This document shows positions 8,291 through 16,785 of a stretch of DNA of 64,000 nucleotides, in pieces. Origin of the DNA: Demequina aestuarii (GTDB lineage Bacteria > Actinomycetota > Actinomycetes > Actinomycetales > Demequinaceae); NCBI RefSeq assembly GCF_000975095.1, contig NZ_BBRD01000001.1, positions 2,003,467 through 2,067,466 of the forward strand. Reading direction: 5' to 3'. The position numbers and the translations under genes were made by a program. The notes below the pieces were generated by a model. The model was not told the DNA's origin, searched no databases, and saw only the letters and a list, made by a program, of their open reading frames with translations. Each line of letters opens with the position of its first letter. Position 1 is the first letter of the stretch.

Positions 8291-9825
8291 CGCGACACGC
8301 TCCCTTCTTCGGAGTGGGCGATGTAATCCACGAGCCCGTCAAGGTCCACCTCATGAGCATCGAGCTCGCCGACGGCCTTGCGGTCACGCAGCACGATGAC
8401 GCGCTGCGCGAGGCGCAGCACCTCCTCGAGCTCGGACGAGATGAAGATGACGGACAGTCCCTTCTCGGACAGCTCGGCGACCTTGCGCTGGATGTCCGCC
8501 TTGGCACCGACGTCGATGCCACGGGTGGGTTCGTCAAGGATCAGCAGTTCGGGAGCCGTCGCGAGCCAGCGAGCCAGGAGCACCTTCTGCTGGTTGCCGC
8601 CCGAGAGATTGCCGATGGGCACATGGGGGTCCGCGGGGCGCACGCCGAGCGCTTCCATGTACTCAGCGACCACCGCGTCCTGCTCGGCCTTCGAGACACG
8701 GCGCAGCCACCCACGACGCGCCTGGATGCCGAGGATCATGTTCTCGGCCACCGTCAGGTCGGCGACCACTCCCTCGCCTCGGCGGTCCTCGGAGGAGAAC
8801 GCGATGCCGTGGTCGATGGCGTGGCGCGGGCTGTGAATGCGGACAGATGTGCCGTCCACCGCGACCTCACCGGTCTCGGCGCGGTCGGCGCCGTACAGCA
8901 GGCGCACCAGTTCCGTGCGGCCGGATCCGAGCAGCCCTGCCAGGCCGACGACTTCGCCGTCGTAGACCTCGAGGTCCGCCGGCTCGAGCATGCCTCGCTT
9001 GCCGAGCCCGGTCGCCTTGACGATGGGCGTGCCGGTGCGATCGATCTCGCGGTCCGCGCGATCCGAGATCGCCGCGAGGTCCTCGAGCTCTCGCCCGATC
9101 ATCTCGGCCACCAGAGCGTCCTTGGGAAGGTCGGCGGCAAGGTGCTCACCCACGAGCTGGCCGTTGCGCAGCACCGTGATGCGGTCGGAGATCTCGTAGA
9201 CCTGATCCAAGAAGTGGCTGACGAACAGGATCGCCACGCCAGAATCGCGAAGGTCGCGGATCACCGCGAACAGCTGCTCGACCTCACCTCGGTCGAGACT
9301 CGAGGTGGGCTCGTCGAGGATCAGCACCTTGGCGTCCAGCACCATGGCGCGGGCGATCGCGATGAGCTGTTGAATGGCGATGGAATGGCTGCCGAGCTCA
9401 GACCTCGAGTCGAGCCGGAGCCCCAGACCCGCGAGGTGCCTCTCGGCCTCCGAGTGCGTAGCGCGCCAGTCGATCCCGGCACGGCCGCGCTTCTCGTGCC
9501 CCAGCATCACGTTCTCACCCACCGAGAGGTTCGCGCACAGGTTCACCTCTTGGTACACGGTGGAGATGCCGGCTGCTTGAGCGTCGGCGGTGGCCTCGAA
9601 CCGGCGCTCGCTCCCTGACACAGCGATGGTGCCGCTGTCGATCGCGTAGACGCCGGTGAGGGCCTTGATCAGCGTGGACTTGCCGGCCCCGTTCTCTCCC
9701 ATCAGCGAGTGGATCTCGCCGGGGATGAGTCGGAAGTCGACGCCGTCGAGCGCCAGTACTCCGGGGAATGCGATGGTGATGCCGCGCATCTCGACGATGG
9801 GCTGGACTTCGGTGTCCGCAGGCAT
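8287..9825 (-). CDS. ytfR: Sugar ABC transporter ATPase, YtfR-like tandem NBD
   Basis: 512-aa dual-NBD ATPase. Walker A GENGAGKST is at 43-51, the degenerate N-domain signature is SHSIAIQQ, and the C-domain carries GLLGSGRTE, SGGNQQKV and ILDEPTRGIDVG. It is similar throughout to the ATPase at 4636-6153, so the pair looks like a duplication in which both copies kept their catalytic motifs. It lies directly after the receptor gene, separated by 123 bp with a strong hairpin, and overlaps the next permease start by 4 bp. Confidence 0.9.
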   Translation of the reverse strand: MPADTEVQPIVEMRGITIAFPGVLALDGVDFRLIPGEIHSLMGENGAGKSTLIKALTGVYAIDSGTIAVSGSERRFEATADAQAAGISTVYQEVNLCANLSVGENVMLGHEKRGRAGIDWRATHSEAERHLAGLGLRLDSRSELGSHSIAIQQLIAIARAMVLDAKVLILDEPTSSLDRGEVEQLFAVIRDLRDSGVAILFVSHFLDQVYEISDRITVLRNGQLVGEHLAADLPKDALVAEMIGRELEDLAAISDRADREIDRTGTPIVKATGLGKRGMLEPADLEVYDGEVVGLAGLLGSGRTELVRLLYGADRAETGEVAVDGTSVRIHSPRHAIDHGIAFSSEDRRGEGVVADLTVAENMILGIQARRGWLRRVSKAEQDAVVAEYMEALGVRPADPHVPIGNLSGGNQQKVLLARWLATAPELLILDEPTRGIDVGAKADIQRKVAELSEKGLSVIFISSELEEVLRLAQRVIVLRDRKAVGELDAHEVDLDGLVDYIAHSEEGSVSR

Positions 9826-9857
9826 GGGCGTTACGACCTCTTCGTCTCGTAGGTGGA

Positions 9858-9895
9858 CCCGTCGGGGGACCGGCTCGCGCCGGCCCCCCGACGGG
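9858..9895 (-). terminator. Strong intercistronic hairpin between receptor and ATPase genes
   Basis: Inverted repeat with 16-nt arms (CCCGTCGGGGGACCGG and CCGGCCCCCCGACGGG), one mismatch and a 6-nt loop, without a long T-run. Its place just after the binding-protein gene of an ABC operon suggests an attenuator or mRNA-stability element that raises receptor level over the transporter genes. Confidence 0.7.
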
Positions 9896-9948
9896 GTTCA
9901 CAGGATCATGCTGTCAGACGACCAGGGCCGTCGGACGGATTCCTGGGA

Positions 9949-10959
9949 TCAGTACGGACGGGAGTCGATGACCTCGGCGGCCTGCTCCTGAGTGAAGGAC
10001 TGGTCCTCCACGAACTGAACCTTCTCGACCTCTTCGCCGTTCAGGACAGCCTTGACGAGCTCGGCAGCCTTCTCACCCAGCAGCGGGTTGCACTCGACGA
10101 TGAAGTTGATCTTGCCGTCGACCAGGGCCTGCATGCCGTCCTTGACGGCATCGATGGTGACGATCTTGATGTCCTCGCCGGGCTTTCCGCCCGCCGCCTC
10201 GATCGCCTCGATCGCACCGAGACCCATGTCATCGTTGTGTGCGTAGACCAGGTCGATGGCGTCGATGCCGTAGTTGGCGATGTAGCCCTCCATGACGGAC
10301 TTGCCGCCATCACGGGTGAAGTCACCGGTCTGCGAGTCGAGAGTCTCGATGGCCGAGCCAGCGATGGCCTCGTTGAAGCCCTCCGCACGGTCGTTGGCCG
10401 GAGCCGAGCCCGTCGTGCCCTCCAGCACCACCATGTTGGTGGGCTCGTCGCCGAACTCCTGGACGGCCCACTCGCCGGCCTTCACTCCCTCGGCCTTGAA
10501 GTCGAGGCCGACCCATGCGGCATACAGGTCCTCCGGCGCCGTGACCGTGCGGTCCTCGAGGATCACCGGGATTCCGGCGTCCTGAGCTTCCTTGAGCACG
10601 TCGTCCCAGCCGTCTTCGACCACCGGGGCGATGACGATCGCGTCGACGCCCTGGTTGATGAAGTTGCGCACGGCGGAGATCTGGGCCGCCGGGTCGTTGT
10701 CGGCCGCGTTGAAGACGAGATCGAAGCCGTTCTCCTCCGAGAACGCGCTCTGCATGGACTCCGTGTTGGCCGAACGCCATCCGGACTCGGCACCGGTCTG
10801 CGCGAAGCCGACGGTGATGGTCTCAGTGGTCTCGCCGCCTCCGGTACCGCCGGTGGCTGCGTCGTCTGGCGTGTCGCCGTCTCCGTCGCTCGAGCATCCC
10901 GCGATGGTCAGCGCCGCCGCTCCTGCAAGTGCAATGGTGGACAAGAACCTTTTCCTCAT
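9949..10959 (-). CDS. ytfQ: Furanose-type sugar-binding lipoprotein, YtfQ-like
   Basis: 336-aa receptor of the Peripla_BP_4 class. The lipoprotein signal MRKRFLSTIALAGAAALTIA ends at Cys22 (lipobox IAGC), followed by an acidic Gly/Thr linker. The mature start TVGFAQTGAESGWRSANT is typical of YtfQ, which binds galactofuranose in E. coli. GAGGAGG lies about 7 nt before the ATG. It heads the six-gene operon with two ATPases, two permeases and LacI. The receptor is expected to be anchored outside the membrane. Confidence 0.92.
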   Translation of the reverse strand: MRKRFLSTIALAGAAALTIAGCSSDGDGDTPDDAATGGTGGGETTETITVGFAQTGAESGWRSANTESMQSAFSEENGFDLVFNAADNDPAAQISAVRNFINQGVDAIVIAPVVEDGWDDVLKEAQDAGIPVILEDRTVTAPEDLYAAWVGLDFKAEGVKAGEWAVQEFGDEPTNMVVLEGTTGSAPANDRAEGFNEAIAGSAIETLDSQTGDFTRDGGKSVMEGYIANYGIDAIDLVYAHNDDMGLGAIEAIEAAGGKPGEDIKIVTIDAVKDGMQALVDGKINFIVECNPLLGEKAAELVKAVLNGEEVEKVQFVEDQSFTQEQAAEVIDSRPY

Positions 10960-11333
10960 ACCAAGAACCTCCTCGTTCTGGTCCGGCTGCGTTGCCGGGT
11001 GGGGGTGGTTTCCCTCCGTGCCGCGTTGCGGCCGGTGTCTGAATATTAGCGCTCACATTTGGGGTCCCCGCAACCGCACCGCGGTCACGATTGAGTAACG
11101 AAGATCGACCCGTCTCCGCACGAAGCGCGCGTTTCGGCACCGACAGCGCTTGCATCATGTGAAGGTTCACTTGGGAGCCCTCACATTCCCGCACCGCGAT
11201 CGCTCGAGGCATGGCGTCACCCGCGGCCGCATGGGCGATCTGCGCCGCACGCGCGGTGCAGGCGGCGCGCTCTCGGAATCCGCGACGCTCGGTGCGCGTT
11301 GTGCCGACGTCTGCTCCACACGAAAGGCCATCC
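10960..11333. promoter_or_regulatory. Intergenic control region between divergent sugar operon and flavin oxidoreductase
   Basis: 374 bp without a credible gene. It holds the SD of the receptor gene, a LacI-type operator over a TAATAT -10 box (11043-11058), and a second short palindrome GTGAA-GG-TTCAC (11159-11170). Both the ABC operon (minus) and the Old Yellow Enzyme gene (plus) are read away from it. Confidence 0.6.
11043..11058 (-). promoter_or_regulatory. LacI-family operator overlapping -10 of ABC operon
   Basis: On the minus strand, ATGTGAGCGCTAATAT is a pseudo-palindrome around GCGC with 12 of 16 positions symmetric. TAATAT inside it reads as the -10 box, 84 bp before the receptor start. 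The likely ligand is the LacI-type protein encoded at the end of the operon (inference). Confidence 0.6.
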
Positions 11334-12428
11334 ATGACAGCCCCGTCTCTGTTCTCGCCGCTCACGCTGCGCGGCACCACCTTCCGCAACCGACTGTGGG
11401 TCGCTCCCATGTGCCAGTACTCGGTCGAGGAGCGGGACGGCGTGCCGACCGACTGGCACCTCGTCCACCTGGGCGGCATGGCGCGCGGAGGCGCCGGACT
11501 GGTCGTCGCAGAGGCGACCGCGGTGCTCCCCGAGGGCCGCATCACTCCGTGGGACACCGGCCTGTGGAACGACGAGCAGCGCGACGCGTGGGCACGGATC
11601 GTGTCCTTCATCCACTCTCAGGGCGCAGCCGCAGGCATCCAGCTCGCCCACGCGGGCCGCAAGGCCTCCACCCATCGCGGCCAGGAGGGCCGCGGCGCGG
11701 TCACGCCCGCCGAGGGCGGCTGGGAGCCCCTAGGCCCGTCCGACCTGCCCTTCGCGGGTCTCGCGGAACCCGCGGCCATGTCCCACGCCCAGATCGCCGA
11801 TGCGGTCGCCGCCTTCGGCACCTCTGCTCGCCTCGCGCTCGACGCGGGTTTTGACGTCCTCGAGCTGCACGCCGCTCACGGCTACCTCCTGCACGAGTTC
11901 CTGTCGCCCCTCAGCAACGACCGCACGGACGAGTACGGCGGCTCGCTCGAGAATCGCGCCCGCATCGTTCTTGAGTCGATGAAGGAAGTCAGGCGCGTCG
12001 CTGGTGAGAACGTGCCGGTGTTCGTGCGATTGTCCGCGACGGACTGGATGGAGCCTGAGGGCTGGACCCTCGAGGACACCGTGGCCCTGTCGGGCTGGCT
12101 GCGCGAGGCGGGCGCGGACCTCATCGACGTCTCGTCCGGCGGCAACGTCCCCGACGCGCGCATCACGGTCGGGCCGGGCTACCAGGTGCCCTTCGCTGCC
12201 GAGGTGCGCGAGCGAGCGAGCGTGCCGACGAGCGCCGTGGGGCTCGTGACTGACCCAGAACTGGCCGCACACGTCGTTGCCACCGGCCAGGCCGATGCGG
12301 TGATGGCGGGGCGCGAGTTCCTCCGCGATCCGCACTTCGCCCTGCGTGCGGCACACGAGCTCGGCGTCACCGTGGACTACTGGCCCACCCAATACGAGCG
12401 CGGCACCTTCGCGGACCGTCCCGCCTGA
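11334..12428 (+). CDS. NADH:flavin oxidoreductase, Old Yellow Enzyme (YqjM-like)
   Basis: 364-aa FMN-dependent ene-reductase. Visible motifs are PMCQYS at 25-30 (the redox-tuning Cys27 of YqjM-type enzymes), HLGGMARGGAGL near 45-56, QLAHAGRKAS at 103-112, the HAAHGYLLHEFLSP active-site region and DRTDEYGGSLENR. I took the ATG with AAAGG 6 nt upstream; a longer frame exists 5' but looks non-coding. It reduces activated C=C bonds with NAD(P)H, and the physiological substrate is unknown. It ends in a 20-bp perfect hairpin shared with the convergent ABC gene. Confidence 0.92.
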   Translation: MTAPSLFSPLTLRGTTFRNRLWVAPMCQYSVEERDGVPTDWHLVHLGGMARGGAGLVVAEATAVLPEGRITPWDTGLWNDEQRDAWARIVSFIHSQGAAAGIQLAHAGRKASTHRGQEGRGAVTPAEGGWEPLGPSDLPFAGLAEPAAMSHAQIADAVAAFGTSARLALDAGFDVLELHAAHGYLLHEFLSPLSNDRTDEYGGSLENRARIVLESMKEVRRVAGENVPVFVRLSATDWMEPEGWTLEDTVALSGWLREAGADLIDVSSGGNVPDARITVGPGYQVPFAAEVRERASVPTSAVGLVTDPELAAHVVATGQADAVMAGREFLRDPHFALRAAHELGVTVDYWPTQYERGTFADRPA

Positions 12429-12434
12429 GCCACC

Positions 12435-12481
12435 CCACGCGACTGCCCGGCGGTGATGGCTACCGCCGGGCAGTCGCGTGG
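12435..12481. terminator. Bidirectional terminator hairpin, 20-bp perfect stem
   Basis: Arms CCACGCGACTGCCCGGCGGT and its exact complement are separated by a 7-nt loop, between the convergent stops of the oxidoreductase and the FtsX-like permease. Confidence 0.85.
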
Positions 12482-12486
12482 CGGCC

Positions 12487-14679
12487 CTACTCGAAGCGCG
12501 TCGACTCGAGTTCCGTCGAGCGGCGCACCGCGCCGAACGAGGCCGTGACGGACGCCGCCGCGATCGCAAGCGCCGCCGCGATCGCCCACCAATACCGCGG
12601 GTCAGGCCAGTCCACGCTCAGCCCATTGCCGAGCACCTCGATCATCAGCCACGCGACGCCGAAGCCGAGCCCGGCGGAGGCGAGCAGCGTGGCCGCGAGC
12701 GGCACCGTCGCCTCGATCGAGACCGTCGAACGCAGCTGACGCACCGGCATCCCGGCCAGACGCAGCAGACCGAACGTGCGCTTGCGGTCCAGCGCTGCGG
12801 CTGCCGTGGCGACCGCGAGCGAGAGTGCGGAGATGCCAATCGCGATGGCCATGCCGAGGTACGCCATGATGGCCAGCTCATTCGTGACCTCCGCCGTGCC
12901 CGCGTTGGCGTAATCCGCTCGGGTGAGCGGCGCGAGATCCGGGTTGGCCACGCCGAACAGCGCCGTACGGGTGCGTTCGATCGACGCCGTCGTGCCGTCG
13001 GTGACCGCAATCACGTACGAGACGTCGCCTCGCACGGCAGTCGAGGTCTCTCGAGGCGGTTCGATCGAGATGCCGCTCCCCTCACCGTTGTCCGCGAGCA
13101 TGCCGAACACGTCGATGATCGCTCCTTCCGAGGAAGGCAGGTCGGTGGCGCCGATGGCTCGGGCGTCCGCGCGGGACATCAGCGCTCCGCTCGCCTCGTC
13201 TTCCTCCGGCCAGTACCCGATGGCCACGTGCTCGACCCCCTCGATGTCGCCCACGATGGCCCGTGCGGCCTCCGCGTCGACGCCGGGTCCGGCCGAGGCC
13301 GCCACTGCATGCGGATCGAGAAGGCCGGGCCGGTCCTTCGGCTCGATCAGGCCCTGAATCGCGCTGGCAGATCCCGCGAAAGCGCTCACGATGAACACCG
13401 CGACCACGAGGCCCGCCACCGAACGGAAAGTCGACCGCGGGTGCCGTTCGAGCCTCCCTGCGGCGACGACGGCGGAGGCGCGAGAGGCGAACCGGCGCAG
13501 TGCCGAACTCGCGACGCGAGTCAGCCACGGGCCTGCGATGACGATGCCGAAGGCGATCAGCGCGAATCCCAGGATGAGGCCATAGGACACGAGGACCACC
13601 GGACCGATGCCGCTTCTCGCCATCCAGGCGGAACCCACCATGAGCACGACGCCGAGCCCGAGGGTCAGCGCACGCCACGCCGTGACCCTCTTCTCCGCGC
13701 GTTCCCGTGTCGCTCCCGGCGCGCCCACGTCATCGTTGAAGGCACGCCACCACGCGGTGGCGGCACCCAGAGCGGTCACGCCTACCACCATCGCTGCGGT
13801 CCAGGCGAGCGACGGGGTGAGATCGGCGGCGTAGGTGGTGGCGCCGTTGAGCGTGAGCCGAGTCGCGAGCGGCGTCAGTGCCGCCGCGACGCCGACGCCC
13901 AGCACCGCGCCCACCGCGGACGCAGCAGCCATCTCCCACGCGGACAGCCACGCGACCGCACGCCGCCCCGCGCCGATCAGCCGCACTGTTGCGAACCTGT
14001 CGCGCCTCTCGGCGGCTCCGAGCTGCCCCACGATCGAGATCAGCAGGACGATCGGCACCAGGATCGCAATGGCGCCGATCGCGAGGATCACCTGAAAGGT
14101 GGTGGATGCGCTGTAGCGGGTCTCCGACGGGAAGCCTTCGAGCATCACTGCGCCGGCGCGGTTGGCGACGGCATCCCACCCCGCCCCCACCAGGACGGCT
14201 CGCTGGCTCGGGCCCTTGAGCATCTCTGCGGGGAGTTCTCCGAGGCGTTCTCCGTAGCGCTGCCCGAGCTGATCGGCCGGCGCTGCATCGATGACATCAA
14301 TCATGGCGGCGGACGCGTAGTACTGGCCCGGAGCGGGCGGCGCGAGCCCGCTCGGCAGCGTCACGTCTGTGTCCGGGGCCGTCGCCATCCGCATCACGGA
14401 GATGATCGAGCCATCGAAATAGTCCTGGGACGACTGCGCAAGCATGACCGTCGAGGTCGCCGCCGGGACGATGACCTCGCCGTCCTCGGTGGCCTCGAGC
14501 CAGGCGCCCTGAGGATCGACCCACGCGGATCTGGCGTCTCGGTCCGGCATGTGCAGGAACGCACCCAGGAGGATGAGCAGCAACCCGACACCGAGAGAGA
14601 CGCCCGCGACGATCCCCGCCAGCCTGCGGTAGGCCGCGCCCCCGTGAAGCACGAGGATGCGGGCGGCACCGGGCTTCAC
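12487..14679 (-). CDS. FtsX-domain ABC permease (MacB/LolE-like), 730 aa
   Basis: Large membrane protein with an N-terminal anchor (about 20-42), an extracytoplasmic domain, and two FtsX-type blocks of transmembrane helices (about 190-400 and the C-terminal 150 residues). Such proteins act as mechanotransmitters or exporters of peptides and lipoproteins with a LolD/MacB-like ATPase. The GTG start overlaps the ATPase stop by 4 bp. It is the third gene of a padR-ATPase-permease operon; in homologous set-ups PadR represses an export system for toxic compounds. The substrate is unknown. Confidence 0.85.
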   Translation of the reverse strand: MKPGAARILVLHGGAAYRRLAGIVAGVSLGVGLLLILLGAFLHMPDRDARSAWVDPQGAWLEATEDGEVIVPAATSTVMLAQSSQDYFDGSIISVMRMATAPDTDVTLPSGLAPPAPGQYYASAAMIDVIDAAPADQLGQRYGERLGELPAEMLKGPSQRAVLVGAGWDAVANRAGAVMLEGFPSETRYSASTTFQVILAIGAIAILVPIVLLISIVGQLGAAERRDRFATVRLIGAGRRAVAWLSAWEMAAASAVGAVLGVGVAAALTPLATRLTLNGATTYAADLTPSLAWTAAMVVGVTALGAATAWWRAFNDDVGAPGATRERAEKRVTAWRALTLGLGVVLMVGSAWMARSGIGPVVLVSYGLILGFALIAFGIVIAGPWLTRVASSALRRFASRASAVVAAGRLERHPRSTFRSVAGLVVAVFIVSAFAGSASAIQGLIEPKDRPGLLDPHAVAASAGPGVDAEAARAIVGDIEGVEHVAIGYWPEEDEASGALMSRADARAIGATDLPSSEGAIIDVFGMLADNGEGSGISIEPPRETSTAVRGDVSYVIAVTDGTTASIERTRTALFGVANPDLAPLTRADYANAGTAEVTNELAIMAYLGMAIAIGISALSLAVATAAAALDRKRTFGLLRLAGMPVRQLRSTVSIEATVPLAATLLASAGLGFGVAWLMIEVLGNGLSVDWPDPRYWWAIAAALAIAAASVTASFGAVRRSTELESTRFE

Positions 14680-15362
14680 GCGGGCACCGGGGCGTACGCG
14701 CCCGACAGCAGACCGTCCCGCACGATGACCTCGCGGTCCGCGTAGGCGGCGGTGCGGGCGTCGTGAGTGATCAGCACGACAGTGGTGCCCGCCTCGCGCA
14801 CCACCTCCAGCATCGCCCCCAGGACGCTCTCCGAACTGACCGAGTCGAGCGAACCGGTGGGCTCGTCGGCGAACAGGACGGCGGGACGGGTCACAAGGGC
14901 CCGAGCGATCGCCACCCGCTGCGCCTGCCCGCCCGACATCGACCCGGGAGACTTGTCGGCGTGGTCGCCCAGCCCGAGGCGGTCGAGCCAGGCGATCGCC
15001 TGGGTGTTGGCCGCGCGCCGGGAGCGCCCCGCCATCAGCAGCGGCAGGGCGACGTTGTCCGTGGCCGTGAGGTCCGGGAGCAGCTGCCCGAACTGGAAGA
15101 CGAAGCCGATGCGCTGCAGCCGCACCTTTGCGCGCTGATCCGGGCTCAGGGCCGTGAGGTCCGTGCCATCCAGCACGACGCTGCCCGAATCGGGCGAGAT
15201 CACGCCTGCGAGACAGTGCACCAGCGTGGACTTCCCTGAGCCTGACGGCCCCATGACGGCGAGCACTTCGCCGCGTTCGACGGACAGGTCGATGCCACGC
15301 AGGGCCTGAGTGGGTCCGAAGGACTTGGTGAGTCCCGTGGCGGTGATGATGGGGTCAGCCAT
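14676..15362 (-). CDS. ABC transporter ATPase, LolD/MacB type
   Basis: 228-aa single NBD. Walker A GPSGSGKST is near 40, the signature [16 protein letters not shown] near 141, and Walker B is LFADEPTGSLD, followed by the D-loop and ITHDARTA switch histidine. It pairs with the FtsX-domain permease downstream (4-bp overlap) and starts inside the last codons of the PadR gene (8-bp overlap). Confidence 0.92.
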   Translation of the reverse strand: MADPIITATGLTKSFGPTQALRGIDLSVERGEVLAVMGPSGSGKSTLVHCLAGVISPDSGSVVLDGTDLTALSPDQRAKVRLQRIGFVFQFGQLLPDLTATDNVALPLLMAGRSRRAANTQAIAWLDRLGLGDHADKSPGSMSGGQAQRVAIARALVTRPAVLFADEPTGSLDSVSSESVLGAMLEVVREAGTTVVLITHDARTAAYADREVIVRDGLLSGAYAPVPA

Positions 15363-15885
15363 GGCGGCGGACCTCCTTTCGCATGTCGGTCAGGCGGGCG
15401 CTGGTCAGGTCGATCCAGCGCAGGTCGGCCTCGATCTGAAAGAGGGCGTAGTCGATGGCGAGGCGGTCGAGCAGGGGTGCCCCCGCCTTGGCGGTCGTGA
15501 GCTCGCGCATGCGCGCCAGGTGCGCGTGACGCTGGATGTCGAGCAGCGCATCGGCATCGTCGTCGAGGACCAGAGCAAGGATCGTCTTGGCGAACAGGTT
15601 CGATTGCAGCGTGGGCGACGGGGTGTCGGGCTCGCGCAGCCAGGAGGCGAGCCTCGTGCGGCCCGCGTCGGTCACGGCATAGCGCTTGCGATCGGGGCCC
15701 GAGCCCGGCTCCTGACCGATCTGCTCGATCAGGCCGTCTCGGATCATGCGCGACAGGGTCGCGTAGATCTGTCCGTACGCGATGGTGCGGGCAGCACCAA
15801 AGATCGCGTCATAGCGGCTCTTGAGGTCGTACCCGTGGGTGGGGCCGGCGCTCATCAGCCCCAGGAGGGCGAGTGATCTGTCCAT
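15355..15885 (-). CDS. PadR-family transcriptional regulator
   Basis: 176-aa protein with the PadR winged helix (residues ~1-80: SLALLGLMSAGPTHGYDL, then GQIYATLSRMIRDGLIEQ) and a C-terminal Vir-like helical dimerisation region. It is the first gene of the operon with the ABC exporter, so autorepression is likely. A TATA-rich palindrome (15894-15910) lies 9 bp before its ATG. Confidence 0.92.
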   Translation of the reverse strand: MDRSLALLGLMSAGPTHGYDLKSRYDAIFGAARTIAYGQIYATLSRMIRDGLIEQIGQEPGSGPDRKRYAVTDAGRTRLASWLREPDTPSPTLQSNLFAKTILALVLDDDADALLDIQRHAHLARMRELTTAKAGAPLLDRLAIDYALFQIEADLRWIDLTSARLTDMRKEVRRHG

Positions 15886-15893
15886 GGGGTAAC

Positions 15894-15910
15894 TATAAAC
15901 ACGGTGTATA
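15894..15910 (-). promoter_or_regulatory. Probable PadR operator / promoter palindrome
   Basis: The minus strand reads TATACAC-CGT-GTTTATA, arms matching at 6 of 7 positions, immediately upstream of padR. A second inverted repeat, TATCGGGG-ATCA-CCCCGATA, follows at 15922-15941. Together they could form a two-site operator. Confidence 0.55.
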
Positions 15911-15964
15911 CCCTGAGTGTCTATCGGGGATCACCCCGATATCTCCCCCGGCCTCCACCGCGAC

Positions 15965-16007
15965 AGGGCCGATGCGCTTCCCCCGGTCGGGGAAGCGCAT
16001 CGGCCCT
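15965..16007 (-). terminator. Terminator hairpin, 19-bp perfect stem
   Basis: AGGGCCGATGCGCTTCCCC and its complement around a 5-nt loop, 14 bp after the stop of the membrane protein gene read toward it. It separates two consecutive minus-strand operons. Confidence 0.8.
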
Positions 16008-16020
16008 CGTGGCAGGTCGG

Positions 16021-16785
16021 TCAGGCGCGCGGTGTCGCTCGGCGCATGAAGAGGTATCCGATGACGCCGCACAGCACCGTGACCGGCGCCGTCCAGCCGG
16101 CGAGCGCGGCCGGCGACGTGGACGTGAGGAAGCTCCAAAGGTCCGCCCACGAGTTCGTGGTCGTCACCACCCACAGACCGCCGACGACGACCACGGCCAC
16201 GCCCAGGAAGAAGGAGTAGAGGCCGTACGTCTTCCAGCGCACCCACACGGAGGCGACGGCGGCTCCCAGGAAGAAGGCGAGCAGCAGCGCCGCAAGGTAC
16301 ACCAGGCCCACCGTGCCCAGCGGCTGGTCGACCAGTCCCCATGGCGCGAAGAACGCGGCGCGTAGGCCCCATCCGTCCGTCGCTCGCTCGACCCCGGCAA
16401 TCACCGTCAGGCCGGCGGAGTACACCAGCGACAGCAGCACGAAGTAGGACGCGGAGCCGATGAAGAAGTCATGTCGGGTCACGGAGAAGCCCAGGGCGAA
16501 GCGAAACGCCTGGTTCATCGCCTGGACAGCGGTGATCATCATGAAGACCACGATCCACGAGATGCCGCCGTTGTACTGGAAGGCGTCCGCCTCGAGGTTC
16601 TCCACCCCTCCGGCGGCGCTGACCACCATGGACCAGATCGCGACGTTGATCCCGAAGATCGCGAGCGTGATGACCCACGGGAACACGAGGGTGGGTACGG
16701 GGTTGGCGACATGCATGCGGACCACGCTCCAGGCACGGCCCGCGGCGCCGTCGGCTCGCGAAGGGGAGATGTCGGTGGCGCTCAT
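16021..16785 (-). CDS. Membrane protein of GntR-regulated ABC exporter
   Basis: 254 aa with about six hydrophobic segments, no recognised catalytic motif and a short hydrophilic N-terminus. It is the third gene of a GntR-ATPase-membrane protein operon (4-bp overlaps), the layout of YtrA-type systems, so it is probably the permease subunit. I do not recognise a named family. Confidence 0.75.
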   Translation of the reverse strand: MSATDISPSRADGAAGRAWSVVRMHVANPVPTLVFPWVITLAIFGINVAIWSMVVSAAGGVENLEADAFQYNGGISWIVVFMMITAVQAMNQAFRFALGFSVTRHDFFIGSASYFVLLSLVYSAGLTVIAGVERATDGWGLRAAFFAPWGLVDQPLGTVGLVYLAALLLAFFLGAAVASVWVRWKTYGLYSFFLGVAVVVVGGLWVVTTTNSWADLWSFLTSTSPAALAGWTAPVTVLCGVIGYLFMRRATPRA

